DNA of 64,000 nucleotides from Struthio camelus (lineage: Eukaryota > Chordata > Aves > Struthioniformes > Struthionidae), in contig NC_090964.1 in the NCBI RefSeq assembly GCF_040807025.1, positions 8,084,214-8,148,213 on the forward strand, given 5' to 3'. The first letter of the stretch is position 1, and each line of letters begins with the position of its first letter. The notes below the pieces were generated by a model. The model had not been told where the DNA came from. It saw nothing but the letters and a program-made list of their open reading frames with translations, and searched no databases. The translations under genes were made by a program, and so were the position numbers. Below, piece by piece: positions 12,700-24,000 of this stretch.

Positions 12700-15600
12700 G
12701 GCTGCGGGCAGAAGAGCGTTTTACAACAGAAAGCAATTAACCGAATAAAGCCCTTTTTAAAATCCAGTAATTAAAAACAGTCCCTCCTCCTTGTTTTCCC
12801 CTTAAGCTGAAAGTTGCTGTTTACTCATTTGCTTTACAAAGTGTGCCTTGTTGTGGCTTCAGAAGAAATGAAAGTTTGAAGTGGTTAGAGAAGAAAGGCT
12901 TTGGGGCCGGTGGGCCGGGGCAGGGCGGAGGGGCAGGGGCTCTCCAGCCCGCCTTGTTTGTGTTTGTTCTTGTCTACTCGCAAGATCGCTAAACACACAT
13001 TTAACAAGTGGTGAAACTGTCTACCAGCCTGATCTCTCCCAGGGTTCATGGGAAGAGGCCTGGCACATTAGCATTGCTGGGGGACGGGGAGGGGGAGGCC
13101 AGGCCTTTTGAAGGGTTGCTGTTTTGGGGCTGAGCGAGGGAAGGGCTCCGAGGGCTGGCAGAGTCGCAAACAAAGGCGTTGTGTTCCCCCAGCCCCCGGG
13201 GACCGGCCCGGGGCAAGGCCGAGGCCTTGGCTGCACCAGCGGATGGGTTTTCCCAGCCGGCTCCCGTTGCTGCTTTAGCATCCACCACCCGCGTCCTTCC
13301 AGCGCCTCCCGCCCCGGCGCCCAGAGAGACGGGACTGGCACCTCCGAGGTCACCTCAGGCTGCCCGGGACAGCCGGGAGCCAAGACGCCCCGGCGGTCAC
13401 ACAGACCACGTCACCCTCTGCAGCACCCCAACGTGAGAGAGGATCAGCCCCGTGTCCGCCAGCAGTAAGTTCCCGGGCCCTGTCCGTTTAGCCGCCGGGG
13501 AGCCCGGACCTCAGTTTGGGCTTCTGGGGGAGCCCGTAACCCTCGCTGTCACCGGGGTTGGTGCAACGTTAATTCTCACTCATTGCTGCTTCTCTGCTGG
13601 CCACCGAGTGCCCGACTGGTGGGTTTGCACCATGGCCGTCTACCTTATGGACGGGGAAAGCACTGCCCGGCCGGAGCCCCCGTGGGGGCAGCAGCGCCTC
13701 CGGGGCACGGTGGGCCGAGGGCCCGGCAGGTGCAGCCCGGCGGCGCCCAGCCCGCGGCCCCCGGGCCGGGCCGCGCTCCCGGCCGCAGGGCTGGGCGCAG
13801 ACCGGCCGCGGGGTGATGGGCGGGAGCGCGCAGCCCAGCCGTGCCAGAGTAGCACCGGGTGGCAGCCGGGCTCAGATCTGCCCTGTGCCTGCCTGGGGAA
13901 GGGTGAGGCCATGGGTTTGTGGGAAAATGTTGTTTTTCCCTCCCCCGGACTGCCCCTAGCCGTCGGCTGGGCTGGCTCTGAATTGCGTGGGCCGGGGAAG
14001 CGGGGCGGGGGGGGGGGTTCGCAATTGTAGTGCCTGTGGCTTGGCCCGGAGCCACGGCAAACAATCCTCTCCTGGCCGCCCTCCAGATCTGACAAAACAC
14101 GGAGGTGATAGCGTATTCGTACCTACACGCTTTCATCCCGAATCACCTCCTGGAAGCCCTGCCTGTTTCTCCCCTCTGTGATGAATCCCTCCGCTTAGCC
14201 GCAGAACAAGACAGCCTGTCCGCAGCGCTGCAGCCAGGAATCCTGTCCAGCATCCCTGCGAGGCCTCCGCTTTTGAAATTACAGCTGTGGATCTGGCAGC
14301 CAGCGGTGGGACCTGAGGTTAGGAGGTGATGTTGACTGAAGACGTGCGGACAGGGCATTCCAGGCATGCACGGGGTTAAATCAGAGGTGTCAGTTCACCA
14401 GGAGGTAACAGATACGTCCCGCTCGCTGCCTCCCGCTTTCCAGAAGCGTTGCCCTCCCTCCCACATTCCAGCTGCTGCAGCTTTTCACAGCTGGCCGCTC
14501 TCCGGGGACATTTCCCAGAGCCCAGCAGGCGGGAGGGGAGTGAGGAGCGAGGCCACGGTCCCAGCGCAGGGGTGGGTGGCTGGGCTGACCGTCCTTCCGG
14601 GCTGAGGAGCCTCGCGCTGGAGTCCTTTACCCCCGGGAGAGGGCTGGCACAGGCAAACCTGGGCAATCCCAGGTCCCTGGCAGGGATCCACCCTCCGCCC
14701 TGCCCTGGAGAGTTTTTCCTGCTGCGGGGAAGGGACATCAAGCTTTGCAAGCTCACTTATTCCTTGGCCTCCAAAGCGGGGTAGCCAGTTAGCGCTGGGT
14801 GAGATGGATCGCTTGGCCTCGTACTCGTGACACCCATCCTCGGGAAACGGCTCCCACCACGTAAGGGCACAGCCAGCCGTGGCGGGGACAGCTCTCGCCA
14901 GCCTGCCGGGACCGCAGCTCCTGGCTGCCGCTCCGCAGCACGCTCCCCGGAGCTTTCCCTCCCGGGTCGGGCCGCGTTTGCCGAGTCCTGCTGCGGCGAA
15001 CTAGAAGTAGGTGCGCTGGGGCTAGCCGCCGACCAGCTGGCTCCGCGACCCGCAGCAGGAGAGCCGCAGCAGTCTCCTCCAGGCCAGCCCACCTCCCGCA
15101 CGTCTGCCCTGCCCACAGGTCTGAGCGGGAGCATGCAGCGCCGGCGGCGGCACGGGGAGGGCAGCCGTCCCGCGCGGCCCCGGGGACGCGGGAGAGGGTG
15201 GGCCACGGGGGAGGCGTCCCGTGGTGCTTGCTGAGTTCGTACAGGAGGGAAAACAGCCCTGACTGCCGGGCCAGGGTGACAGTTCAGGGTGAGGGGAGAG
15301 ATTGCCTCTAATAAACACCCTTGCTTGGCCGAGCCAACCCTGCGGTACCCCGGGCAAGGGCAGAGGCTGGTGACCCACCATCCAAGGGACTGTGCTTGGG
15401 GCCAGGCTGTGCACAAGCTTGCCGTGGCATAGCTTGCCCTGAGTGCTTGGAGGGGAAAAGCAGGTGGGAGAAACCTGATTTCTGCACCCTCCCCACGGTG
15501 GTCCTTGCAGCCCATCTCCCCTTCCCCTGCACCAGGGCAGCCCGCTCCCCCGCGCAAGACCGACGGGCGATGGTTACTGGCACCTGGCTCCCCGATCACG

Positions 15601-15700
15601 CAGCTGATTCCTTTTAATCCTCCCCTGTCGTCTCCATGGCCCCGAGCGGGGAGCGGGCTCAGCCCAGGCTCCGTTTCGGCTGCTCCGCGGCGCTAATCCC
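12700..15700. other. GC-rich intergenic DNA, no gene seen
   Basis: From 12.72 to 13.05 kb the sequence is AT-richer. It then stays GC-rich with frequent CpG to about 15.7 kb. Long open frames exist on both strands, for example the minus strand across 14.8-15.6 kb, but none matches a known protein or shows exon-like ends. Confidence 0.4.
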
Positions 15701-15719
15701 GGGGTGGTTCAGATGGCTC

Positions 15720-16360
15720 TCGCAATCCCCCAGGGCTCGCTGGGGGCGATTATAAATGACTCTCCAGGAGCACAGGCTGGAAAATGGATCCGATTACAGG
15801 AGAAGTGGGTTTCAGGGCCCCTGCTCTGTTCATAATGAAGTGTAATCCTAGAAAAACATGTTGCCAATTACACTTCAATTGAACCCAGATAATGATGCTT
15901 AGGCAAGGCCCAGAAAAGCCTGAGTCTGGACAGTGAATTCCTTTCTAATGGAGAAGAAAAGTGTTCCTCTGTGGCAGGTCTGGGCTCCGTTTGGTTCAGG
16001 CTCGGCGTGATGTGAGCGAGAGCCTGAAATAACCAATCTCTGGATCCCATTTAAATGGTTTTATCAGTGGAAAAAGCATTAATCTCTCAAAAACACATAT
16101 TTATGGGAAGTTTGGTTTGGAGATGCATATATATTTAACTGAAATCATTTTGGAAAGGAAGGAGGAGAGCAGACTCAAAATTGCCCAAATAAAACATTTC
16201 TAATTTTTCTGGTTCAAAGTAGCTTTTAATGTTGAGAAGTAAGCTAGTAACAGCTTGGTTTGTTGGCTAGTTTTAATGGTGAAATTGAAGGAAAGCATCA
16301 AAATTGTGGAAACAGAGTGCTATAACCTAAGGCGAATGGTTTGGGTTTTTGTTTTTTTTC
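15720..16360. promoter_or_regulatory. AT-rich block upstream of HEYL, candidate enhancer
   Basis: About 640 bp of AT-rich, low-CpG sequence sits inside otherwise GC-rich DNA, 1.7-2.3 kb before the HEYL start codon. It contains a perfect 11-bp inverted repeat (15836-15877), ATTA-type homeodomain cores and GATTA or GATAA motifs. The composition contrast resembles conserved non-coding elements. Function is inferred; alignment to other birds would decide. Confidence 0.35.
15836..15877. promoter_or_regulatory. inverted repeat tgaagtgtaat / attacacttca
   Basis: Left arm 15836-15846 and right arm 15867-15877 are perfect reverse complements, 11 bp each, with a 20-bp spacer. Each arm contains tgaagtg, which fits the NKX2-type TNAAGTG consensus, overlapping a TAAT homeodomain core. 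Confidence 0.45.
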
Positions 16361-16817
16361 CTCTCAATTTTTGGTTTATGAACACTTTGGAGACGTCAGT
16401 TTTTCAGTCCAGCGCAGAGCGGTCGGTTCGGCTCTTTGCTGTTTGAACTCGCCGGGGAGGATGGTGCGACTCAGGCTCAAAAAATGGTGGCAGGAGCGCT
16501 GCCCGGCGGCATGTGACGTCGGTCCGGGGCAGCGCGTGGGCGAAGGGCAGGCGCCGGCTGGCGCTGGGCTTTTATGGGAGCTGCTTGCAAGGTGCGCGGG
16601 GATTGCAGCCGTCCGGGGCTGGCGGGCGCGCAGGCAGACATGGTGCAGGCGGATAGGGAGCATCCGACCACGCGGCCGGGCGCCTCCTCGCGCGGGGGAC
16701 GAGCGCCCGGGTGGCGGGCCGGCTCGGCTGGCCTGAGCAGCGCCGCGCTGTTATCGCAGCGCCGGGCTTTGCAAAAGGCTTTGGGAAACCCGTGTGTTGC
16801 CAGATCTCACTGCTGAT

Positions 16818-16848
16818 CTTTCTTTCTTTCTTTCTTTTTTTTTTTTTT
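16818..16848. repeat. (TTTC)n / poly-T microsatellite
   Basis: Five tctt-type units lead into a run of about 14 T. It is a simple repeat upstream of HEYL. Confidence 0.8.
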
Positions 16849-17492
16849 CAAAATAAAAGGCATTATTTTTGTGCTGCGAACCTCTGCTTCTGCTCTTTCC
16901 CTCCGCCCCTCTCTCTCCCACACGCACACGTTTTTGCTGCCTTTGGGGATTTGAGCTGCGCAGGGCTCTAAAAAACAGCCTCCTACCTCCTCCCGGCCCG
17001 CTCGAGGGGAGCGGGATGCTCTCTAGACGCCGGGCGGTGGGGCAAAGTTTCCAGCATTGGGGAACGAGGCAGAAAAACAGCAATTCATCCTGGTGTCATA
17101 AAACCTAAAGTTGGGCTTTGGTCGGTTTGTTTTACAGGGCAGGTCTCAAACGCCCTGGCAGTGCCCGCAGGAGGCACTTGAAGACGCTCCGACGCCGCCT
17201 CCTCGACGGAGGGAGGCAGCGGGGGGCCGCGGGGGCCGGCACCCTCCGGCAGGGCCCGGCCGGGGCACGGTGCCACCCTGCCCTCGCCCGCTGCCGTGGG
17301 TCCGTCCCCGGCGAGGGCCCTTTGCCCGGCGGCCTCAAACAGCCCCGCGCTTCGAATAAGCTGGTTTCCATCTGAATCATAAGCCTCCGAAAGCGGCGGA
17401 GCCGCGCAGCGCCGGGCAGACATGTGTGTGCGTGTGGGGCTGGATGTTGATTTTTCCCTGAAACAACTCAGGGCTTTATCAGTCCCATCTCT

Positions 17493-17499
17493 TTCCCAC
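17493..17499 (-). promoter_or_regulatory. candidate RBPJ (CSL) site
   Basis: TTCCCAC is the reverse complement of GTGGGAA, the core RBPJ/CSL consensus, about 550 bp upstream of the HEYL ATG. HEYL is a known direct Notch target. A single 7-mer can occur by chance. Confidence 0.3.
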
Positions 17500-18045
17500 G
17501 GTTTTCTGTTGCCAGTGAGGTCACTGGTCCCTTTAAACTGGGGCTGAGGCCAAGCTGCAGCGGGTGGAAGGGGGGCCGTGGGGAGGGGGGCCGTGGGCAG
17601 AGGGGGACAGGAGACGGTTCACACAGACTGTTCCTTTTACAGGAAGACTTGGGATGTCGACCAGCGCGCGGGGAGGAGGCGGGGGGGCCTGGGAACCTGG
17701 GAACGCCGGCGCGGCCGCGTAATCCGTCACTCCTGGGAGATGTCTCATTAACCCATTAACCAGGGAGGTTAGAGACGTGCTGAGAAGAGAGCGAGGGAGA
17801 AGCCGGGGGTGTGAAAGGCAGAGCGCGAGCAGGGGAGGAGCCGCGCGCGAGGCAGACACGCACCCGGGCGAGCTCTCGCGCGCAGCCCGCCGAGGGCCAG
17901 CGCTTCCCCGAGGACGGCCAGGCGGCCGGAGGACGACGGTGGCGGCCGGGCCAGCCGAGCCGAGGCGAGCCGGGCCGTCGTGCCGCCTGCCCCCCCCCCC
18001 CCCAGCGCCCCGCTGAGACGCGGCCGCCCCCGGCCACTTCCGAGG

Positions 18046-21000
18046 ATGAAGCGACTGTGCGAGGAAAGTTCGTCGGACACCGAGTCGGACGGCACCATCG
18101 ACGTGGGCAAGGAGGAGGAATACAGGTGAGGAGGTGCCTTCGGGGACAGCTGCGTCCTGGGACGGGGGGACAGATCCGGCTTGGGGGCAGCCGAGCGCCG
18201 GCACCAAGGCAACGGGACAAACTCAGCTCCGGGAGGATTTCTGAGTCCCTGCTCCAGGGCAGCTCAGGCATCGCTTTGTCCTGCAGGTGGTGGGGGCTGG
18301 AGCGGGGTCCCCAGCACCCCAGGGTGCTCCAAGCCCAGGCACGGCGATTGCTCTGTGCTGGCCCCTTCGGCAGCTCCAGGCAAGCTGCTCAGAGAGCGGC
18401 CGAGTTGGACTCTCTCGCTGGAGCGTGACACAGGCAGAGGCAGAGGAGTCCTCAGCGCTGCCACAGCCAGGAGCAACTCTGGCATGTCGCTTAACCCCTT
18501 CCCGGCTGCTCTTCTCGAGGCTTTTCCAAGGCAGGGGGCAGACACCTTGATCAGAGTGCGTACGCACCGCTTTGTGCAAGCAGGGGCTAATTCCGGTGTC
18601 AGTAATGACACAGCAAGGAAAACCGAGTTGCAGAGCCTTATTACCCAGATTAAAGCTGCGTTGCAAGCTGATTGCATTCAAGAAAACGCCACATTGAAGC
18701 TAGCGCAATTGGATTTTCCTGTCCTATGTAGACAACGGTAGGTCTGATCTTTGTTAGTGGAAGCCTGGTGGCCCCAGATCTCTGCTCCCCCAGATACAGC
18801 GATGCCCCCCCGGAGCAAACGCATCCGTCAGCTGCCAGCATGCGGCTGCGGTCCAAGTGATCCAAAGGCTCCCATGGAACGTGGAAGGAGCAAGGAGGTT
18901 TTGCATGAGAAATGCTTCTCCTCCGCTGATGCATTTGTAACGCACCAGCTGGGGCTTTGATCTTTATTAAAAAGGGAGCTCACGCAGTCTGGCCAGTGAA
19001 GGGTGCCTTGTTTTAAACATGCCCTTTCTGTAATGCAGTTAGCAGGCTCCATCCCTTTGGGACGCTGAGCTGCAGTTTCTCTCGGCTCCAGCGCTCTGCT
19101 GCTCGGTGAAATAGCAAGGAAAGGACCTCGGCGTGTCCCCCCCACCGGCACTATCCTCAGGCGCCACAGCGTCCTCCGGCTCTGCCTGGCAAAGGGCATC
19201 CCGTGGCCGCTCCTCGCAGCCGGGTTCCCATGCTGGGGCAGCCGTTCGCAGGCATGGCTAGGCTCCGAGCGTGCGGACAGTGCTAGGCATGAAGGAAGGG
19301 CTCTGTTATTTGTTCTAGTCCAAAAATCAGCTGCTTTTGAACTCTTGTTTCAGTAGCCAAGTGTCCTCCCCCCTCTGCACCCAGCGAGGCCCTGGATGAA
19401 TTAATTCCCTTTTGCTGCTTGGTCTCCTGAACAGAGAAATCGCCCTGCTCGGTGCCAAGCTCAGGTTCTCACGGGACTGAATTCATGAGCCAGCTTTGCA
19501 CTGATACGGTCACAGGCAGAGTCCGGCGTGTCCGACACGTAATACATCCTACACAAATTCACTTACCCCAATGCAGTTTCCAAGTGCACTGATGTTCGAC
19601 CTGCCTTCACGCCGTACATGAAATGTATTCCACTTCTTTACAAAACATCAGTGCAACATACTGAGTTTATAGTACCCCAGCGGAATAGAGGAAACCACGG
19701 CAATACTTCAGTTCAGGGAACAGTAATGATACATTTTTGATCTCTCTCTGATACCGTTAATAAGTTCCTCTTCTTAAGCCAGCTGAAGAACCAGGCAGCG
19801 CTGTGTTGCAGGGATACATATTTGTAGCGTTGCTTTGGTTGTGAACCTGCCCCGACGAGTTCACGACCAAAGTAATGCAATCCCGTACGGGGCACCGAAG
19901 GCTCAGGCGAAATGCAGCGCTTTCAGGTGGGGAGCGAGGTGGAAGGATTAGGCCAGAGGGAGGGGGTCAGGCCGTCTGGACTGGGATCCCAGCTCCATTA
20001 CGGATCGGTTGTGTGGTTTGGGCAAACCAGTTCCGCTGTAAAACGGGGATGAGTCACTCCCGCTCTGAGGCTTGGTTCACTAATGCGTGCGGCAAGCTTA
20101 GAGACGCTGGGGTCACTGCAGCAGTGCAAGATACTGGTTGGGGTTGTTTTTTTTTTTTTTTTTCTTTCTGTTTTGCATAAACAATCAAAAGAACAGTGTC
20201 ATAAAATCAAGTAAAGAGAAATACAGTGATTTTAATCATTGCAGAATTCAGATATGATACTGTCTACATGGTTCATATCTGTCAGTCAAACATGTTTTTA
20301 AAATATATTTTGCAAAAAGCCAGGTCGGTTATCCCCACAGCTGGAGCTGTGGTTTACAGAGAGCAATGCACTCAAACAGCTCTGAACAGAGAGTTTCGGG
20401 ATTCACTATTACGGCCTCCCCAAGTCCGTCCTCCCCTTTCCTACGCTGCCAGTCAAGCTCAGCAGCTGCACCACGCACCTAGCCCACCGCGCAGCGTCTG
20501 TGCGGAGCCTGTTCTCGCCCATGCCGTCATGCGTGCGCATCGCCGGTGCGTTTCTGCACCCTGCCAGCGCGCCTTCATTCTCGCAAGCCCGCCAGCGCAG
20601 ACGCAGCGGGGAGCCCAGCCAGCAGCCGGTCCAGCAGGGTACCTCCTCGGAGAGCAGGGCAGCGCGGGCAGCGGAAGAGCGCGTTATTTTGTCTGATTAT
20701 GTAAAACCACTTCTGAAAGCACCTCGCTTGGGCCTAGCAAAATGCATTTTTAATGGGCTGAGTTTGGTCTAGCTTTTGGCTTGCTGCGCAGGCAGCACTG
20801 TCTCTACAGCAACATCCTTACCAGACTGCCATTAAAATGCTTTGTCAGACTGAAAAATATGTTGGTTCGACGGGGTGAACCCAAGTGCCCCTTTCCTGAT
20901 TTGTATGTGTTAGTCGGGCCGCGAGTCCCTGCGGAGCGCGGTGCTGGCGGGGCTGCAGACTGCCGTCTCGCCTGCGCGGGAACAGCCTCGCTCCGCGTTT

Positions 21001-24000
21001 CGTAAGACACAGAAATAGCCTGGCCCGGCCCCGCTTCCCGGAGCAGCGAAACCCCACTTGGGGGAAGCAGGAGGGGGCCCGGCCAGCCCCGAGCGGAGGC
21101 GTTGCGCTCCGGGGAGTTTCCCATGCCCAGTTATCCGTCCTTACAGCGACTTCACCTCCTTGGGGACCTCAGGGTTGAACTTTCCCTCCCCTTGCGCTGC
21201 TAGCGCCGACCTTCGGCGTCTTTAGCTTCACCCCTGGCCGCCAGCAGCGGGACAGTTTGCAGGGCGCTTCCCCCGCCTGTCCCTGGTGTCCCCCGCCGCT
21301 GAGCCTCGAGCCGGAGCGGGGCCTCCCGGGGCCGTGGGCAGGCGGCTCTGCCCCGTCGCGTCGTGCCCCCGGTCCCCAGAGCCGCGAGGCACCGCTGCGA
21401 TGCCCCAGCCCCTCTCGCGGAGCCGCCGGCGCGTCCCTGCGTCCAGAACACCACAGCCCACCCCAAAAATTGCCCTTGGGGAAGCGACTCTCCAGGAAGC
21501 CCTCAGAAACCACAGAAATGCTGCTGCCAGGCTTCACCCCGAGGAGCGACCAGCCCTGACGGCTGCCGCCCTGGGTGGGAGCCGGCGGCAGCTCTCGTTC
21601 GCGCGGCGCCGCGCGGCGAAGCCCTGCAGCCACGGCGCGGGGCAGGTTCGGGCAGGGGAGCCGGGAGGTTGGCGCCGGGGGAAAGGGCCGCGACTCCGCG
21701 GCTCCTTCAGCGCTGCGGAGGAGCCAGCGCGGGCTGAGATCGAGGAGACGCGCACCTGGCAGCCGGCAGGCCGCTTGGTGCCGACATCTGTCCCCGCCTG
21801 GCGGGATGCTTGGGAGACTCGGAGAGGAGAGAGCAGGATTCGAGTCTTTGCTTGGCTCCCCCATCCCCGATTTCTGAGCTCTGTGTTGTGGGTAGAAATG
21901 ACATGGGAACCACAGAAGTCATTATTCCAGGGCGAAAACTGCAGATGGCAAACGTGTGTAAAGCAGATGTGCAGCAGAGGTTTCTCCCCAGCTAGTGCAA
22001 GGAACTATTTCCTTTTCTTCTTTTCCAGACATGTTTCCAGGTCTGTGTCTCCCACGACGACCTCTCAGATACAAGCCAGGAAGAAGCGGAGAGGGGTGAG
22101 TCTCCCTTCCGCCGAGCAGGGCGGCTGCGCCGTGCCTCTCGGGGGGCCTGTGCCGGCCCCAGCCGCGTGCCGGGGCTGCCGCTGGCATGGCCTTGCTGCG
22201 GGGACATGATGGGAGCTGCAGAAATCGGCTTTATGCTGTTCCCTGCTCCATCTCCTGCAGAACCCCCTCCTCATCCAATTGGAGGTTTTTATAGAGGTCT
22301 GGCCTCAAATCTGGCCGAAAGGGGTGGGAATAGGGGTGGAGGAGAGATGCTTCTCCTAGTGTTATCACACTGGTCGTTTAATGTTCCTTTGCTCAGGTTT
22401 TCCACCCAAAACATTTATTTTGTTTGCTATTACATAATAAATGTCCTGTTCAAAGTGACTCTCTCAACCTGCTGCAGCTGTTAATGAGGGCTTTAAACCC
22501 ATGAGATGCAGCCATACATGACTGTGGTCTCTCTTGGCAACCTCCTGCAGATCATCGAGAAGCGGCGCCGTGACCGCATCAACAGCAGCCTCTCCGAACT
22601 GCGGCGCCTGGTTCCCACGGCCTTCGAGAAGCAGGTGCGTGCGTCTCGCGAGCACCCACGGCCCTTGATGCCACAGGTGGTGGCTTTTGCCCCTCTCATG
22701 TGGCCCGCACTGAACCGATGGCAGTTCAGCAAGAAGCCATATTCCAAATGGGACTTGAAAGCCTGGTCCAACCCATTCAAAGTAAAAATCCCCTGAAATC
22801 AAAGTCCTCTCTTCTGCAGAGGTGGCCCTTGCTCCTCTACATTCCCTACCAGTTTTTGAATGCATGTGTTTTTACCAAACCATGGCACTTTGGATTTAAC
22901 CCTGGAGTCTCTTCCAAGCTCTGGCACGATTTGCTGGATTCTGCTTCCCAAAATCTCTCTTTAACCATGTTTAGAAAAATGATTATTCGGTGTTGACAGT
23001 ACAAAAAGACTGCTGTGATTTCCACTTATCTCCCCACACTGGCTGCATTTCAGCAATGGAAGGGTAGAGAGCCTTCAGAATTAAAAAGTCTGTAGCAATG
23101 TTATGTTTTTCTTATCAGTATCACTTCAGGAAGCAAGTAGGTGATAAAATTGGGTGGTAAAACAATATTAACAAACATTCAGGAGCCCTAGGGAGAATAA
23201 ACTCAATGTAGAAAGTGTTTTGAAACTGAAGATACACAGAAATGGGGATTTTCAATTTGCATTGGGGGATCTGGGGAAGGAGCTCCACTGTCTACTCTAT
23301 TGAACATAAGCCAATGCCCGCATCCAGCCATGCGAACACTCCTGGGCTTCAGGAAGGTTCTGGGGAGAGGAACTCTGGGCAAAACCCTCCTGAAAGACAC
23401 AAAACCCTAAACCATAAAATAACGGATTGCGCTTTTCTTCTTCTCAACACACAGGGGTCTTCCAAGTTGGAGAAGGCAGAAATCCTGCAAATGACAGTTG
23501 ATCACTTAAAAATGCTTCATGCCACTGGAGGAACAGGTAAGATCTCCTCTTTGAAGCACACGTGTGAGCTCAAGGTGAAATCCTGGAGGGAAAATTCCCC
23601 ATTGGCCTCAAAACAGTAAGGAATATCTTGCTGCTGGTGTGCCTTGCTAACTCCAGCAATCCCTAAAATGAATGTTGCCCTGTCTGCTTCAGAAGGGAAA
23701 TCTTTCTCCCAGGAGGGCAGATGGACATTTTCTGTGCTGCTTTTTTTTTTTGAGTCTAACGTATGGGTCTGCATCCCATGCTTACGCTTTGGCAGACTGG
23801 GCTGTGTGGGATGGCGTGTCCCACGGACCCCCAGCGAGGACACCGGGAGCAGGGACAGCATCACTGCTGTTGCTGCACATCCCGCTAAAAGCTGCCCAGC
23901 CAGAGACACGCTTAGTTCCGCTCAGAAATGGAGCCTGCTTCCGGAAAAATGGTGTTAAACTCTTTACCTCCTCCCTGGGATACATTTCCTGCAGAGGCTG

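Larger units (their letters stand above)
7750..12700. other. CpG-rich intergenic block
   Basis: Very GC-rich DNA with frequent CpG from about 7.76 to 8.35 kb and 8.6 to 12.7 kb, interrupted by the CR1 fragment near 8.45 kb. It contains a YY1-like minisatellite, a TCC run and a 58-bp duplication. No coding exon of a known gene was found; the long open frames are what stop-poor GC-rich DNA produces by chance. It could hold a distal HEYL promoter or the start of a non-coding transcript, but the sequence alone does not show this. Confidence 0.5.
16440..18045 (+). promoter_or_regulatory. HEYL: HEYL CpG-rich promoter and 5' UTR region
   Basis: CpG-dense sequence leads into the HEYL start codon at 18046 and is densest at 17.65-18.05 kb. 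No convincing TATA box is placed close to the ATG and no start site can be fixed. One TTCCCAC motif (17493-17499) fits an RBPJ/CSL site, which would agree with HEYL being a Notch target. Confidence 0.5.

Noticed and set aside
14757-15599. Minus-strand open frame of 280 codons in the intergenic region
   Set aside because: No family similarity, no splice context and low-complexity Pro/Arg/Gly composition typical of chance frames in CpG-rich DNA.
1-18000. HPCAL4, which neighbours NT5C1A in human
   Set aside because: No EF-hand exon was recognised in the window. In human it lies on the side of NT5C1A that would be left of this window.
21286-22209. Open frame of 307 codons across HEYL intron 1 and exon 2
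   Set aside because: Only the last part ([22 protein letters not shown]) is HEYL exon 2; the rest is intron read-through in GC-rich sequence.
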